Source of the DNA: Pedobacter sp. R20-19
GTDB taxonomy: Bacteria; Bacteroidota; Bacteroidia; Sphingobacteriales; Sphingobacteriaceae
Assembly (NCBI RefSeq): GCF_000708265.2
Contig: NZ_JCKI01000004.1
Coordinates: forward strand, 124,001 to 188,000
DNA: 64,000 bases
Reading direction: 5' to 3'
Numbering within the stretch: position 1 is the stretch's first letter; the number at the start of each line of letters is the position of its first letter. The notes below the pieces were generated by a model. It did not search any database. It was not told the origin of the DNA and saw nothing but the letters and a program-made list of their open reading frames with translations. Position numbers and translations under genes: made by a program. Shown here one piece after another: positions 9,758 through 17,392 of the stretch.

Positions 9758-9946
9758 TTAATCATGCCCTAAATAGGCAATTCCAGCTGGTGTTATTGTA
9801 GCAGCCCATTGCACAGCGTCTCTATCAATGGTAATTAAGCCCATACTTTCTAATTCTTCATAATCATCATCTCTGCCGCCCAATACCGAAGAACTCACTT
9901 GTTGATTAATCACCTCAAGAAGTTCAATAATTTCTGATCTATCCAT
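9758..9946 (-). CDS. small hypothetical protein (62 aa)
   Basis: The likely start is the ATG of MDRSEIIELLEVINQ. An upstream in-frame ATG at 10003 would add 19 residues that look non-coding. The product has a helical N-terminus and a winged-helix-like C-terminal part (ELESMGLITIDRD, then TITPAGIAYLGHD) of the kind seen in small HTH-related proteins. No family is recognised. It lies upstream of the HipA operon on the same strand. Confidence 0.55.
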   Translation of the reverse strand: MDRSEIIELLEVINQQVSSSVLGGRDDDYEELESMGLITIDRDAVQWAATITPAGIAYLGHD

Positions 9947-10052
9947 AACATTATAAATTGAATACTTATCTAACAGTATACCATTCAAAATGTTTAAATG
10001 CATGTAAACATTTACCTGTATTTAAGGTTACTATAAACAAATCAACTTTTTT

Positions 10053-10442
10053 ATGGAGCTACCTATTTATTATCTTTTCGTATTTGCCATACCAGTGGCT
10101 TGCATTGCCTGGACAGTTACCAAAGAAGAAATTTTCAAAGAAGCGAGACTATTTTGTGTTGATAGATCTAAAAATTGCCAGCAGTTAATTAAAAGAAAGT
10201 TCTTCTATGTTTTTACCTGCGAATATTGCTTTAGCCACTATGTAACCATTTTAATGCTACTTATTACCAAGTATACTTTAATTTACCCTGACTGGCGTGG
10301 CTATATCATTTCATTTTTTTCTATTGTATGGATAGCCAATATCTATATGAGTTTATATAATATTATAAGAATCGATCTGAAGAAAGAAAAAATAAGGGTA
10401 GCTAAAGAAGAATCTGAACTACATGCAGATGAAGGAAAATAA
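10053..10442 (+). CDS. small membrane protein with a Cys-x2-Cys-like motif
   Basis: The 129-residue protein has three hydrophobic stretches (about residues 5-22, 56-75 and 85-107) and a charged cytoplasmic tail (KKEKIRVAKEESELHADEGK). The loop before the second segment reads FTCEYCFSHYVT. This resembles the Cys-pair plus His/Trp motif of DUF1360-type small membrane proteins, but I am not sure of membership. It is followed closely by the KTSC gene. Confidence 0.65.
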   Translation: MELPIYYLFVFAIPVACIAWTVTKEEIFKEARLFCVDRSKNCQQLIKRKFFYVFTCEYCFSHYVTILMLLITKYTLIYPDWRGYIISFFSIVWIANIYMSLYNIIRIDLKKEKIRVAKEESELHADEGK

Positions 10443-10471
10443 GGATATTTAATTTAGTTAATAAATGATTT

Positions 10472-10681
10472 ATGCCTTCTTCTGTAATCAATAGTTTTAG
10501 CTATCATGCTGAATCAAAAATATTAACTATTATTTTTGTTAGCGGCTACAAATATCACTACATAAATGTGCCACAAATAATATTTAATTCCTTCAAATCT
10601 GCAACATCAAAAGGCAGATACTTCAACGAAAGAATTAAAAATAAATTCAGGTTTAAAAAAAGTGCAACATTGTTAAGTTAA
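10472..10681 (+). CDS. KTSC domain-containing protein
   Basis: The 69-residue product has the KTSC pattern: an N-terminal beta hairpin beginning with a serine-rich start (SSVINSFSYHAESKILTI), the Y-x-Y turn (GYKYHYINVP), and the C-terminal SATSKGRYFNERIKNKF segment with the characteristic S-G-x-Y/F-x-N. KTSC domains are small nucleic-acid-associated domains also found on lysyl-tRNA synthetases. The 29-bp gap to the membrane protein upstream suggests cotranscription. Confidence 0.82.
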   Translation: MPSSVINSFSYHAESKILTIIFVSGYKYHYINVPQIIFNSFKSATSKGRYFNERIKNKFRFKKSATLLS

Positions 10682-10839
10682 GTCTTTTAATGATATGTTA
10701 TTGTTAACAAAATAATATTTTAATAATTAGCTCACAATTCAAAAGAGAATCAAAGCACTGACAAACAGCCATTTAAAGAAAAACATCAATTTAACATGCC
10801 CCTATCATATAATTTAAATGTAAAATACACATTAAATGA

Positions 10840-10872
10840 TTTGGAAGTATCAATAATCTTACCTTATATTTG
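10840..10872 (+). promoter_or_regulatory. Bacteroidota-type promoter (TTTG-N21-TATATTTG)
   Basis: The -33 element TTTG is at 10840-10843 and the -7 element TATATTTG at 10865-10872, with 21 bp between them. The match is strong, yet no plus-strand gene follows. It points at the short transcript described next. Confidence 0.55.
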
Positions 10873-10878
10873 CTGCCG

Positions 10879-10929
10879 AGAGCGTTAATTTAGATACGGG
10901 TATATGGCTTAGGCTGTATGCCCGTTTTT
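10879..10929 (+). ncRNA. candidate short RNA ending in an intrinsic terminator
   Basis: Transcription from the upstream promoter would start near 10879. After about 17 nt it would run into a hairpin (ACGGGTATA at 10896-10904 pairing with TATGCCCGT at 10917-10925, one G-U pair) followed by a T tract. The U tract exists only for plus-strand transcription, so it cannot serve idi on the other strand. No open frame of note is inside. The length of about 50 nt, and whether it is a regulatory RNA, are inferences. Confidence 0.4.
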
Positions 10930-10933
10930 AGTT

Positions 10934-11452
10934 TTATAAGGATTGATAATGCTCAATTACCTTCTCCAGACAGATTTTTAGCCATGGTGTATATTCATCA
11001 GGTTTGTATTGGAGTTCTTCCTTCAATAAAGATAAGCTCAGATATTTAAAGTCCTCTACTTCTTCCCTGTTTAATACCGGAATAAGATCTGATTTTCCAA
11101 AAAAAACATGGTCAAGCTCATGCTCTATTAATCCATTATTAAATTCTGCCTCGTAAGTAAAATTAAACGCATAGCTTAAATCGGCTTTCATTCCCATTTC
11201 TTCCATGAGCCGGCGATTGGCTGCTTCGAGGTTATTTTCTCCAGGCCTGGGGTGACTGCAACATGTATTGGTCCATAAACCACCAGAATGATATTTATTT
11301 TTTGCACGTTGCTGTAGCAACAATTCGTTTTTTGAATTAAAGATAAACACGGAAAAGGCCCGGTGAAGTACACCTTTTTGATGTGCCTCCAGTTTTTCCA
11401 TGTAACCTACAGGAAAATCATTTACATCAACCAGAATTATTTGTTCTTTCAT
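10934..11452 (-). CDS. idi: isopentenyl-diphosphate delta-isomerase, type I
   Basis: Idi interconverts isopentenyl and dimethylallyl diphosphate, the first step in supplying prenyl chains. The 172-residue Nudix-fold protein has the active-site cysteine region TNTCCSHPRPGE, the metal-binding ANRRLMEEMGM and the C-terminal EHELDHVFFG and PDEYTPWLK motifs typical of type I enzymes. It lies 5 bp downstream of crtB in the same operon, consistent with carotenoid or squalene-type isoprenoid synthesis. Confidence 0.95.
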   Translation of the reverse strand: MKEQIILVDVNDFPVGYMEKLEAHQKGVLHRAFSVFIFNSKNELLLQQRAKNKYHSGGLWTNTCCSHPRPGENNLEAANRRLMEEMGMKADLSYAFNFTYEAEFNNGLIEHELDHVFFGKSDLIPVLNREEVEDFKYLSLSLLKEELQYKPDEYTPWLKICLEKVIEHYQSL

Positions 11453-11457
11453 TCAGC

Positions 11458-12294
11458 CTATATCACATTTAATTTATGCCTGATGATGGAATCGAACATT
11501 AAACCGATTTTTAAATGATTTGAAATTCTAATTCTTTCCATCATTATTCTTTCTGCACTTAAGCCCTTGATCTTAGAGAATAACTTTTTATAATAGATAT
11601 AAGATAAATAAACACCATTTCTAGAACTCATGGGCAGCATTTTAATGCCAATAAGTGCTTCAGCAAATTCATCCTCAATTTCTTTTTCGATGGCTTTCTT
11701 ATCTACATCACAGAACACTTTCAAATTTACATCTGGAAAATAACTACGGTTGAGGCTTTGGAAATCTGCTTTTATATCCCGCAAAAAATTTATCTTCTGA
11801 AAGGCCGAACCTAGTTTCATTGCATATGGCTTTAAACGCTGATATTCTGATTCATCACCACTGGTAAAAACTTTTAGGCACATCAGCCCAACAACTTCTG
11901 CAGATCCTAAAATATATTTGCCATATAACTCGGGCGTGTATATTTTTTCCTGAAGATCCATTTCCATGCTGTTTAAAAAAAGAGAAATCAGCTCATGATC
12001 GATTTGATATTGGTTAACAACTTTCTGAAAAGAATTTAAAATGGGGTTTAAACTAATTCCTAAATCGATGGCCTCAAAGGTATCTTGCTTAAATTTATCC
12101 AGCAGATATTGCTTATCAAATTCGTGAAAACTATCTACAATTTCATCAGCCAAACGCACAAAACCATAAATAGAATAAATTGGCTGACGCAACTCCTTCC
12201 CCAAGAAATAAATACCCAAAGAAAAGCTGGTACTGTAACGTTGAGTAGTGAGCTTACTAAAGTCTGCAGAAAGCTGATCAAATATTTGTTTCAT
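11458..12294 (-). CDS. crtB: phytoene/squalene synthase family protein
   Basis: The enzyme condenses two geranylgeranyl (or farnesyl) diphosphates head to head. The 278-residue product has the YSTSFSLGIYFL opening and both aspartate-rich motifs of trans-isoprenyl head-to-head synthases: DEIVDSFHEFD near residue 50 and NFLRDIKADFQSLNRSYFP near residue 170. Being directly coupled to idi favours phytoene synthase (crtB), although squalene synthase activity cannot be excluded from sequence alone. No phytoene desaturase (crtI) lies beside it. Confidence 0.88.
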   Translation of the reverse strand: MKQIFDQLSADFSKLTTQRYSTSFSLGIYFLGKELRQPIYSIYGFVRLADEIVDSFHEFDKQYLLDKFKQDTFEAIDLGISLNPILNSFQKVVNQYQIDHELISLFLNSMEMDLQEKIYTPELYGKYILGSAEVVGLMCLKVFTSGDESEYQRLKPYAMKLGSAFQKINFLRDIKADFQSLNRSYFPDVNLKVFCDVDKKAIEKEIEDEFAEALIGIKMLPMSSRNGVYLSYIYYKKLFSKIKGLSAERIMMERIRISNHLKIGLMFDSIIRHKLNVI

Positions 12295-12718
12295 GCGGTA
12301 GCGTTGGGATTTTGGATGATGAATTTAAACCCATCAAATCATTTAACACAATTGATGTGGCTGATGTTTTTAAATTTTGAGATAGTTATTATACCTGATT
12401 AGATTAATTTTATAAATGAGAAAATTTTAACAAACTGATCATATAAGATATAATAACAAGACTCATTTTTGTTTAAATATATTCAATAAAATTAAAACTG
12501 AAAAGAAAATGAAGCTTTGAAAAAATTTTGAACATTACATATAGAAGAATTTGCAGATAAAGTTGCTCTTTATCAATAAGAAAGGAAAATCATCAGGCAA
12601 AAAAATAAATTTGATCAAAATAGAATTGCAAATTCAAATACAATCACTTAAAACTTAAAGGAATAACAAAATATAACCTACGAATCAATATAAAATACTA
12701 AATATCTAAAGTGATTAT
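12295..12718. other. A/T-rich gap upstream of crtB
   Basis: The 424 bp between crtB and the small gene at 12719 contain no convincing open frame in six frames and no hairpin terminator. The stretch is very A/T-rich and interrupted by stops in all frames. It probably holds the idi-crtB promoter, but no strong TAnnTTTG box on the minus strand was found. Confidence 0.5.
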
Positions 12719-12985
12719 TTATAGGATAGATTCTGTAAGTAATACTCCACGTTCTCCATTTCCTGTTTCTATGGCATGGATATTTTTATAGCATTTTCCA
12801 AAAAAATCATAGCCATGCTCTATCATACTAATTGAAACACTATTTATGGGATAATTCATATTGGTTTGCATACAAAGTAAACTTCCATTTGCTAGTAAAA
12901 GGAAATCGAAGTCATATCCATGTTCCTGCAGTTCAATCACCCTATTGGTGATAGAAACACTTAAAAGATCAATTTTATTTTTCAT
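12719..12985 (-). CDS. small hypothetical protein (88 aa)
   Basis: The family is not recognised. The chosen ATG start gives MKNKIDLLSVSITNRVIEL; a longer reading would need a TTG at 13024. The product has two near-identical phrases, EHGYDFDFLL and EHGYDFFGKCY, about 40 residues apart, hinting at a weak internal repeat. It has no signal peptide and is isolated by A/T-rich gaps on both sides. Confidence 0.55.
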   Translation of the reverse strand: MKNKIDLLSVSITNRVIELQEHGYDFDFLLLANGSLLCMQTNMNYPINSVSISMIEHGYDFFGKCYKNIHAIETGNGERGVLLTESIL

Positions 12986-13375
12986 GGGACAATGTTTAGA
13001 TTTTATAGTCGGAAATGATAGCAATACATATCTTAATAGGGCACTATTTTAAACATAAAATACTGTAATACAATATTTTAAATATAACCATTTTATTCAT
13101 TTATCATTAACCATAGCTAATTATATTTTAACTTAAATTTATTCATTTTTGTTGTTAAAATCTGTAACTGCTCCGCGATTGATGAACGTATTTAATAACA
13201 GGATAAATTCTATTCCATGCTGAATAGCTTCAATCAAGCTGGTTTACTGCTTTTATGAAATCATATCGTTAAAAAGGTCAAACTATAATACATACTATTT
13301 TGCCTTCCGTTTAAAACTTTCCGCTGTTAAATTTGTATTAGGATAGTCCACTAAATTATTAATTGAGAATCCATT
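12986..13375. other. intergenic region with promoter for the response regulator
   Basis: No gene is seen in these 390 bp. A TAAATTTG -7 box lies at 13328-13335, about 40 bp before the response-regulator start. The rest is A/T-rich. A 34-codon minus-strand open stretch near 13165-13270 was examined and dismissed. Confidence 0.45.
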
Positions 13376-13738
13376 TTGAAAAGAATTTTAGTTGTAGATG
13401 ATGATCCTGATATTTTGGAAGTCTTTCAACTTGCACTAGAGGCTGAACAGTTTAATGTTTTTCCGCTGTTATCACCCAGATATATTTTTAAGACGATTAA
13501 AGATTACCACCCCGATCTGATTATTTTAGATATTATGCTAAATGGAATGGATGGCCGGGCGGTTTTTAAAGAACTTCGTTCAAATAGTGAAACGGAGAAC
13601 ATACCAGTGATAATGGCATCTGCCCGTTATGATGAGAATTATATTGTATCGCAACAATTTCATCCTGATGATTACTTAGAGAAGCCATTTAACATGACCG
13701 ATTTATTACAAAAAGTAAATAAACTAACTAACAACTAA
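13376..13738 (+). CDS. response regulator receiver protein
   Basis: The 120-residue protein is a stand-alone receiver domain. It has VVDDDPD at the N-terminus, phospho-acceptor Asp52 in LIILDIMLNGMDG, the Ala/Ser switch position MASARYDE and Lys in LEKPFNMTDL. The only start that keeps the first beta strand is TTG; no ATG lies upstream in frame. It is followed after 3 bp by a beta-barrel membrane protein, so the two are likely cotranscribed. No kinase is adjacent. Confidence 0.92.
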   Translation: MKRILVVDDDPDILEVFQLALEAEQFNVFPLLSPRYIFKTIKDYHPDLIILDIMLNGMDGRAVFKELRSNSETENIPVIMASARYDENYIVSQQFHPDDYLEKPFNMTDLLQKVNKLTNN

Positions 13739-13741
13739 TAT

Positions 13742-14371
13742 ATGAAAATAAGATTTTTAACATCTATCATAATGCTATGCTCCGCATTATCTATAAATGC
13801 AAGTGCACAAACCAGCCGACCAGATAAACTTTACAGCATGAGTGGTATTGGCTTTGCTTTCCCAATGGGACAAACATCAGATTACTTTAAACCAAAATTT
13901 TCTACCTCTTTAGGTATTAATCTGGGTTTAGGTGATAGTGGTTTGTTTCTTTATCCAAAAGTAAGTTTACACGCATTTACTTTTAATCAAATTACGCCTG
14001 ATCCAGGTTTTACATATACGATACAAAAAGGCAGATCAACTACTTATTTACTAAACGTAGCCCTGGGTTACCGTAAAATTGTAAATAAATGGGCTTTTTA
14101 TGGCTTTGCTGGTGCAGGTGGCGGATTTATCTTAACACCTCAGGTCGCCGTTAATGCCAGTACCTTACAAGTGAATATGGATAACAGATCAAATAGTTTA
14201 GGTATTGCCGAAGGTGGCGGAGGGATTGAATATAATATTGGCGGAGCTAATTTATTTGTAGAAGCCAGTTACATGTATGGATTTAAGAAAATACAGGATA
14301 GAACTTTCAATACTGTTCCAATCTCTATTGGTATTAAGCCAAACCTGAGCAAATTATTAAATAAGCTTTAG
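13742..14371 (+). CDS. outer-membrane beta-barrel protein
   Basis: A signal peptide (MKIRFLTSIIMLCSALSINASAQ, cleavage after about residue 22) precedes alternating hydrophobic/aromatic strands rich in glycine (LGINLGLGDSGLFLYP, FYGFAGAGGGFIL, GGGIEYNIGGANLFVEASY). This is typical of small OmpW/OmpA-like barrels of about eight strands. The 209-residue length fits. Specific transport or adhesion roles cannot be assigned. It is in one unit with the preceding response regulator, and a strong terminator follows. Confidence 0.82.
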   Translation: MKIRFLTSIIMLCSALSINASAQTSRPDKLYSMSGIGFAFPMGQTSDYFKPKFSTSLGINLGLGDSGLFLYPKVSLHAFTFNQITPDPGFTYTIQKGRSTTYLLNVALGYRKIVNKWAFYGFAGAGGGFILTPQVAVNASTLQVNMDNRSNSLGIAEGGGGIEYNIGGANLFVEASYMYGFKKIQDRTFNTVPISIGIKPNLSKLLNKL

Positions 14372-14392
14372 TAAGTCTATCTAATTGATTTA

Positions 14393-14424
14393 AGCGACTA
14401 CCCCTTTGGGCAGTCGCTTTTTTT
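14393..14424 (+). terminator. intrinsic terminator
   Basis: Arms AGCGACT (14393-14399) and AGTCGCT (14412-14418) enclose a C/G-flanked loop and are followed by seven T residues. It ends the response regulator/beta-barrel unit. Confidence 0.88.
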
Positions 14425-14444
14425 GTTTAAGAAATATTTAAATC

Positions 14445-14476
14445 ATTGCAATACTAATTATTTTAGCATAAATTTG
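14445..14476 (+). promoter_or_regulatory. promoter of the DnaQ/GIY-YIG gene
   Basis: The -33-like ATTG (14445-14448) and -7 TAAATTTG (14469-14476) are separated by 20 bp, 16 bp upstream of the start codon. Confidence 0.55.
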
Positions 14477-14492
14477 TATTTCAATTAAACCT

Positions 14493-15866
14493 ATGTTATA
14501 CGCAGTTGTAGATATTGAAACCACTGGTGGCCATGCATCAGCAAATGGTATTACTGAAGTTGCCATTAATATTCATGATGGTAATCAGGTAGTAGAGTCA
14601 TTTAGCACACTGATTAATCCTGGTATACCCATTCCTGAATATATTACAGCATTAACCGGAATTGATGATCGTATGTTGGTTGATGCACCTACTTTTAGTG
14701 ATGTGGCCCTGCAAATTTATCAACTATTGCATGATAAGGTTTTTGTTGCCCATAATGTAAACTTCGATTATTCATTTCTTAAACATCATTTAGATCAGGC
14801 AGGTTTTGATCTTCAATGTAGAAAATTGTGTACGGTAAGACTAAGCCGAAAATTGATTCCAGGCAAATCATCCTATAGCCTAGGCAAATTATGCAGCAGT
14901 TTAAATATCCCCATTCAAAATCGTCACCGTGCTGCTGGTGATGCCGATGCGACCAGCATTCTTTTTAATTTGCTTTTAGAACATGATATGGAAGGTGTTA
15001 TTGCAGAGATGCTCAAAAAAACATCGAAGGAACAGGTCCTGCCACCAAATCTAAATAAAGAATCTTTTTTACGATTGCCTAATCAACCCGGAGTTTATTA
15101 TTTTAAAGATGCCAAGGGAAAGATTGTTTATGTAGGTAAGGCTAAAGATTTAAAAAAACGGGTTGCCAGTCATTTCACAGGTAACAAAACCAATAAACAG
15201 CGTCAGGATTTTTTAAAAAATATTCATCACATCGATTATGTGCTTTGCGGCACCGAGTTAATGGCTTTAATACTGGAAGCCAACGAAATTAAGCGTCTTT
15301 GGCCAGAGAATAACAGGGCTATGAAACGCTACGAACATAAGTACGACTTATGTATTTTCGAGGATCAGAATGGGTACCTGCGCCTGGGAATTGATAAACA
15401 CAGAACCAATAACAAAGCCATTCAAAGTTTTAATAGCTTACTGGAAGGATATAATTTTTTAAATCTGCTTATAGATAAATATCAGCTTTGCAATAAGCTT
15501 TGTTACTTACAGAAAACAGCTACCAGATGTAAGGCGCATGAAAATGGCCAATGTTTCGGTGCCTGCAGCAGTATTGAAACTGTTTCTGTTTATAATAAAA
15601 AATTGAATGCCGCAATAGATGATATTCAACAAACTCAGCCTAGCTTTGCATTGGTTGATGAAGGTAGAGAAGCGGATGAAATAAGTTGCTTACTAATTGA
15701 GAAAGGCAAATTCTATGGCATGGGTTACTTTACGAATAAAAATTTCCTTTCAGATGGTATAGCTCCGCTTAAAAATGACCTGGCTGTTTATCAATCAAAC
15801 AGTTACATCCTAAATTTAATATTGAACCACGCGGAGCAATATCCTCAAAAGTTATTTCAACTCTAA
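14493..15866 (+). CDS. DnaQ-like 3'-5' exonuclease fused to a UvrC-type GIY-YIG nuclease
   Basis: Residues 1-170 form a DEDDh exonuclease related to the Pol III epsilon subunit: VVDIETTGG (motif I), VFVAHNVNFDYSF (motif II) and HRAAGDADAT (motif III). After a short linker, residues 195-280 are a GIY-YIG domain like the UvrC N-terminus and Cho (LPNQPGVYYFKD, IVYVGKAKDLKKRV). The 300-457 region is the cysteine-containing Cho/UvrC-like continuation (CKAHENGQCFGACSS). The UvrC C-terminal RNaseH and HhH domains are absent. A role in DNA repair is inferred from the domains. Confidence 0.93.
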   Translation: MLYAVVDIETTGGHASANGITEVAINIHDGNQVVESFSTLINPGIPIPEYITALTGIDDRMLVDAPTFSDVALQIYQLLHDKVFVAHNVNFDYSFLKHHLDQAGFDLQCRKLCTVRLSRKLIPGKSSYSLGKLCSSLNIPIQNRHRAAGDADATSILFNLLLEHDMEGVIAEMLKKTSKEQVLPPNLNKESFLRLPNQPGVYYFKDAKGKIVYVGKAKDLKKRVASHFTGNKTNKQRQDFLKNIHHIDYVLCGTELMALILEANEIKRLWPENNRAMKRYEHKYDLCIFEDQNGYLRLGIDKHRTNNKAIQSFNSLLEGYNFLNLLIDKYQLCNKLCYLQKTATRCKAHENGQCFGACSSIETVSVYNKKLNAAIDDIQQTQPSFALVDEGREADEISCLLIEKGKFYGMGYFTNKNFLSDGIAPLKNDLAVYQSNSYILNLILNHAEQYPQKLFQL

Positions 15867-16045
15867 TTCATATATCGCTTCATGGGGTGATTTCATTTGT
15901 AATAGTGCAACCGAAATCATACAAAACGAGATTTTATAGCTATACCCAAATTTTATATTTCGAAAAACTATCAAAATTGATGTAAGTTTGTTAATTCAAA
16001 AAGCTTATATTATTCTATCAAAAGATTAATTTTAAAACTAATATT

Positions 16046-16396
16046 ATGACTCCAGATTCTTTTAGAGATCTTACACTATCATTTGAAAATGTTGCTGAGG
16101 CACCCAACGCAAATAAAAACTCTTTTAAAGTTGACGATAAAATTTTTATTACCATTGATAATTTAAATTTAAAGGCCGTTTTCAGACTAACCCCTAAAGA
16201 CCAGAATAAATTTTCTGATTTAGATCCTTCTGCCATCTATCCGGCACAAGCAGGTTGGGGAAAGCAAGGCTGGACCATTTTTGAGATCAAATTTATTGAG
16301 CCAGAAACCTTAAAGGATGCTATAACCAAATCATATTGTACAGTAGCGCCAGAAGAGTTGGCTAAAAAATACCTAAAGAAAACTACTAAAAAATAA
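16046..16396 (+). CDS. MmcQ/YjbR family protein
   Basis: The 116-residue protein follows the MmcQ/YjbR pattern: FRDLTLSFENVAEAPN near the N-terminus, a central beta region with KVDDKIFITIDNLNLKAVFRL, then IYPAQAGWGKQGWTIFEI and a helical C-terminus with SYCTVAPEELAKKY. The family has a CyaY-like fold and is annotated as DNA-binding, without a firm function. A TAAGTTTG box at 15983-15990 is a likely -7 element. A VOC gene follows on the same strand. Confidence 0.88.
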   Translation: MTPDSFRDLTLSFENVAEAPNANKNSFKVDDKIFITIDNLNLKAVFRLTPKDQNKFSDLDPSAIYPAQAGWGKQGWTIFEIKFIEPETLKDAITKSYCTVAPEELAKKYLKKTTKK

Positions 16397-16478
16397 ATGT
16401 AAATTTTGCTTGCCTGATAATTAATTACCAGGCAAGCAATTGCAGCTTTTACCATTTAAAATAGAATTACCACACATT

Positions 16479-16895
16479 ATGACAAGATCAATCTGGATTA
16501 ATTTACCGGTTAAAGATGTAAGTAAATCAAAGGTGTTTTTTACACACATCGGGTTTACGCCTAATACAAATTATGGTGCTGGTGATGATTCGGCTTCCTT
16601 TCTTGTTGGAGATGATAAATTGGTAATCATGCTCTTTCAAAAATCTATTTTTGAAGGTTTTGCTGGCGTAGATCTTCCAGAGCAATTAACTGGCTCAGAA
16701 GTTTTGTTTTCAATTGATGCAGAAAGTCCTGAAGAAGTTGACGAAATATCTAAAAGAGTAATTGAAGCAGGTGGAATACTTTATGGCGAACCTGGTTATA
16801 AAGATGGCTGGATGTATGGCTGTGGTTTTGTTGATTTAGATGGACAACGCTGGAATATTCTTTATATGGATACCAGTAAAATGCCTATGGGTTAA
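16479..16895 (+). CDS. VOC (glyoxalase/extradiol dioxygenase fold) family protein
   Basis: The 138-residue product begins MTRSIWINLPVKDVSKSKVFF and has two beta-alpha-beta-beta-beta units, with FVDLDGQRWNILYMD closing the second. An earlier in-frame ATG at 16440 would add residues without homology. The metal ligands of glyoxalase I are not clearly conserved. It is closest in look to the lactoylglutathione-lyase-like group often annotated in Bacteroidota. Substrate unknown. Confidence 0.85.
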   Translation: MTRSIWINLPVKDVSKSKVFFTHIGFTPNTNYGAGDDSASFLVGDDKLVIMLFQKSIFEGFAGVDLPEQLTGSEVLFSIDAESPEEVDEISKRVIEAGGILYGEPGYKDGWMYGCGFVDLDGQRWNILYMDTSKMPMG

Positions 16896-16942
16896 ATAAT
16901 AGAGGATTTTTTGATTTCCTTAATAATCATTTTAAGAACATT

Positions 16943-17392
16943 CTAAATTGAGTTAAACTGATCTTTTAGCATTTGAGCCACTACCTGATCTGTTTTAAAA
17001 GTAATATCTTCTACTAAGAGATCTTTAATGGCAACCCATCTAAAAGCCTGTAGTATTTCACCTTCTGAATCAAAATCAAAGACTTTAGTTTTAAAGACCA
17101 ATTGCAGTGGTGCTTTTTCTTTTACAAGGTAATAGATGCTAATCAGCTGGCTATCATTAAAAGAAGATTTCTCAAAAAAGTCTGTGGTGTAAAAGTGCCT
17201 TAAAATGTCAATTTCTGCATTACACTCTTCCATAAATTCACGTTTAAGGCCGTCTAATAAACCTTCTCCAAATTCTAATCCACCACCAGGAAATTTACTA
17301 AAACGAACACCATATTCTTCTTCATCACTCACTAAAACCTCGTTATTTTGGTTAATGATTAAACCATATACCCTGACATTAAAGTAACTCAT
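16943..17392 (-). CDS. NUDIX hydrolase
   Basis: The Nudix box reads GGGLEFGEGLLDGLKREFMEECNAE, with the conserved G-x5-E-x7-REUxEE spacing, so the protein hydrolyses a nucleoside-diphosphate-linked substrate of unknown identity. The chosen ATG (MSYFNVRVYGLI) gives 149 residues and overlaps the 3' end of the cation-efflux gene by 14 bp. A longer version would read into the efflux gene without homology. It is probably translated from the same message. Confidence 0.9.
   Translation of the reverse strand: MSYFNVRVYGLIINQNNEVLVSDEEEYGVRFSKFPGGGLEFGEGLLDGLKREFMEECNAEIDILRHFYTTDFFEKSSFNDSQLISIYYLVKEKAPLQLVFKTKVFDFDSEGEILQAFRWVAIKDLLVEDITFKTDQVVAQMLKDQFNSI

Noticed and set aside
12295..12402. remnant of crtI upstream of crtB
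   Set aside because: All frames contain stops, and no desaturase-like dinucleotide-binding sequence was found.
13165..13270. 34-codon minus-strand open stretch (IEAIQHGIEFILLL...)
   Set aside because: It has no ATG, no promoter-like word, no terminator and a stop immediately upstream; the region is otherwise typical A/T-rich spacer.
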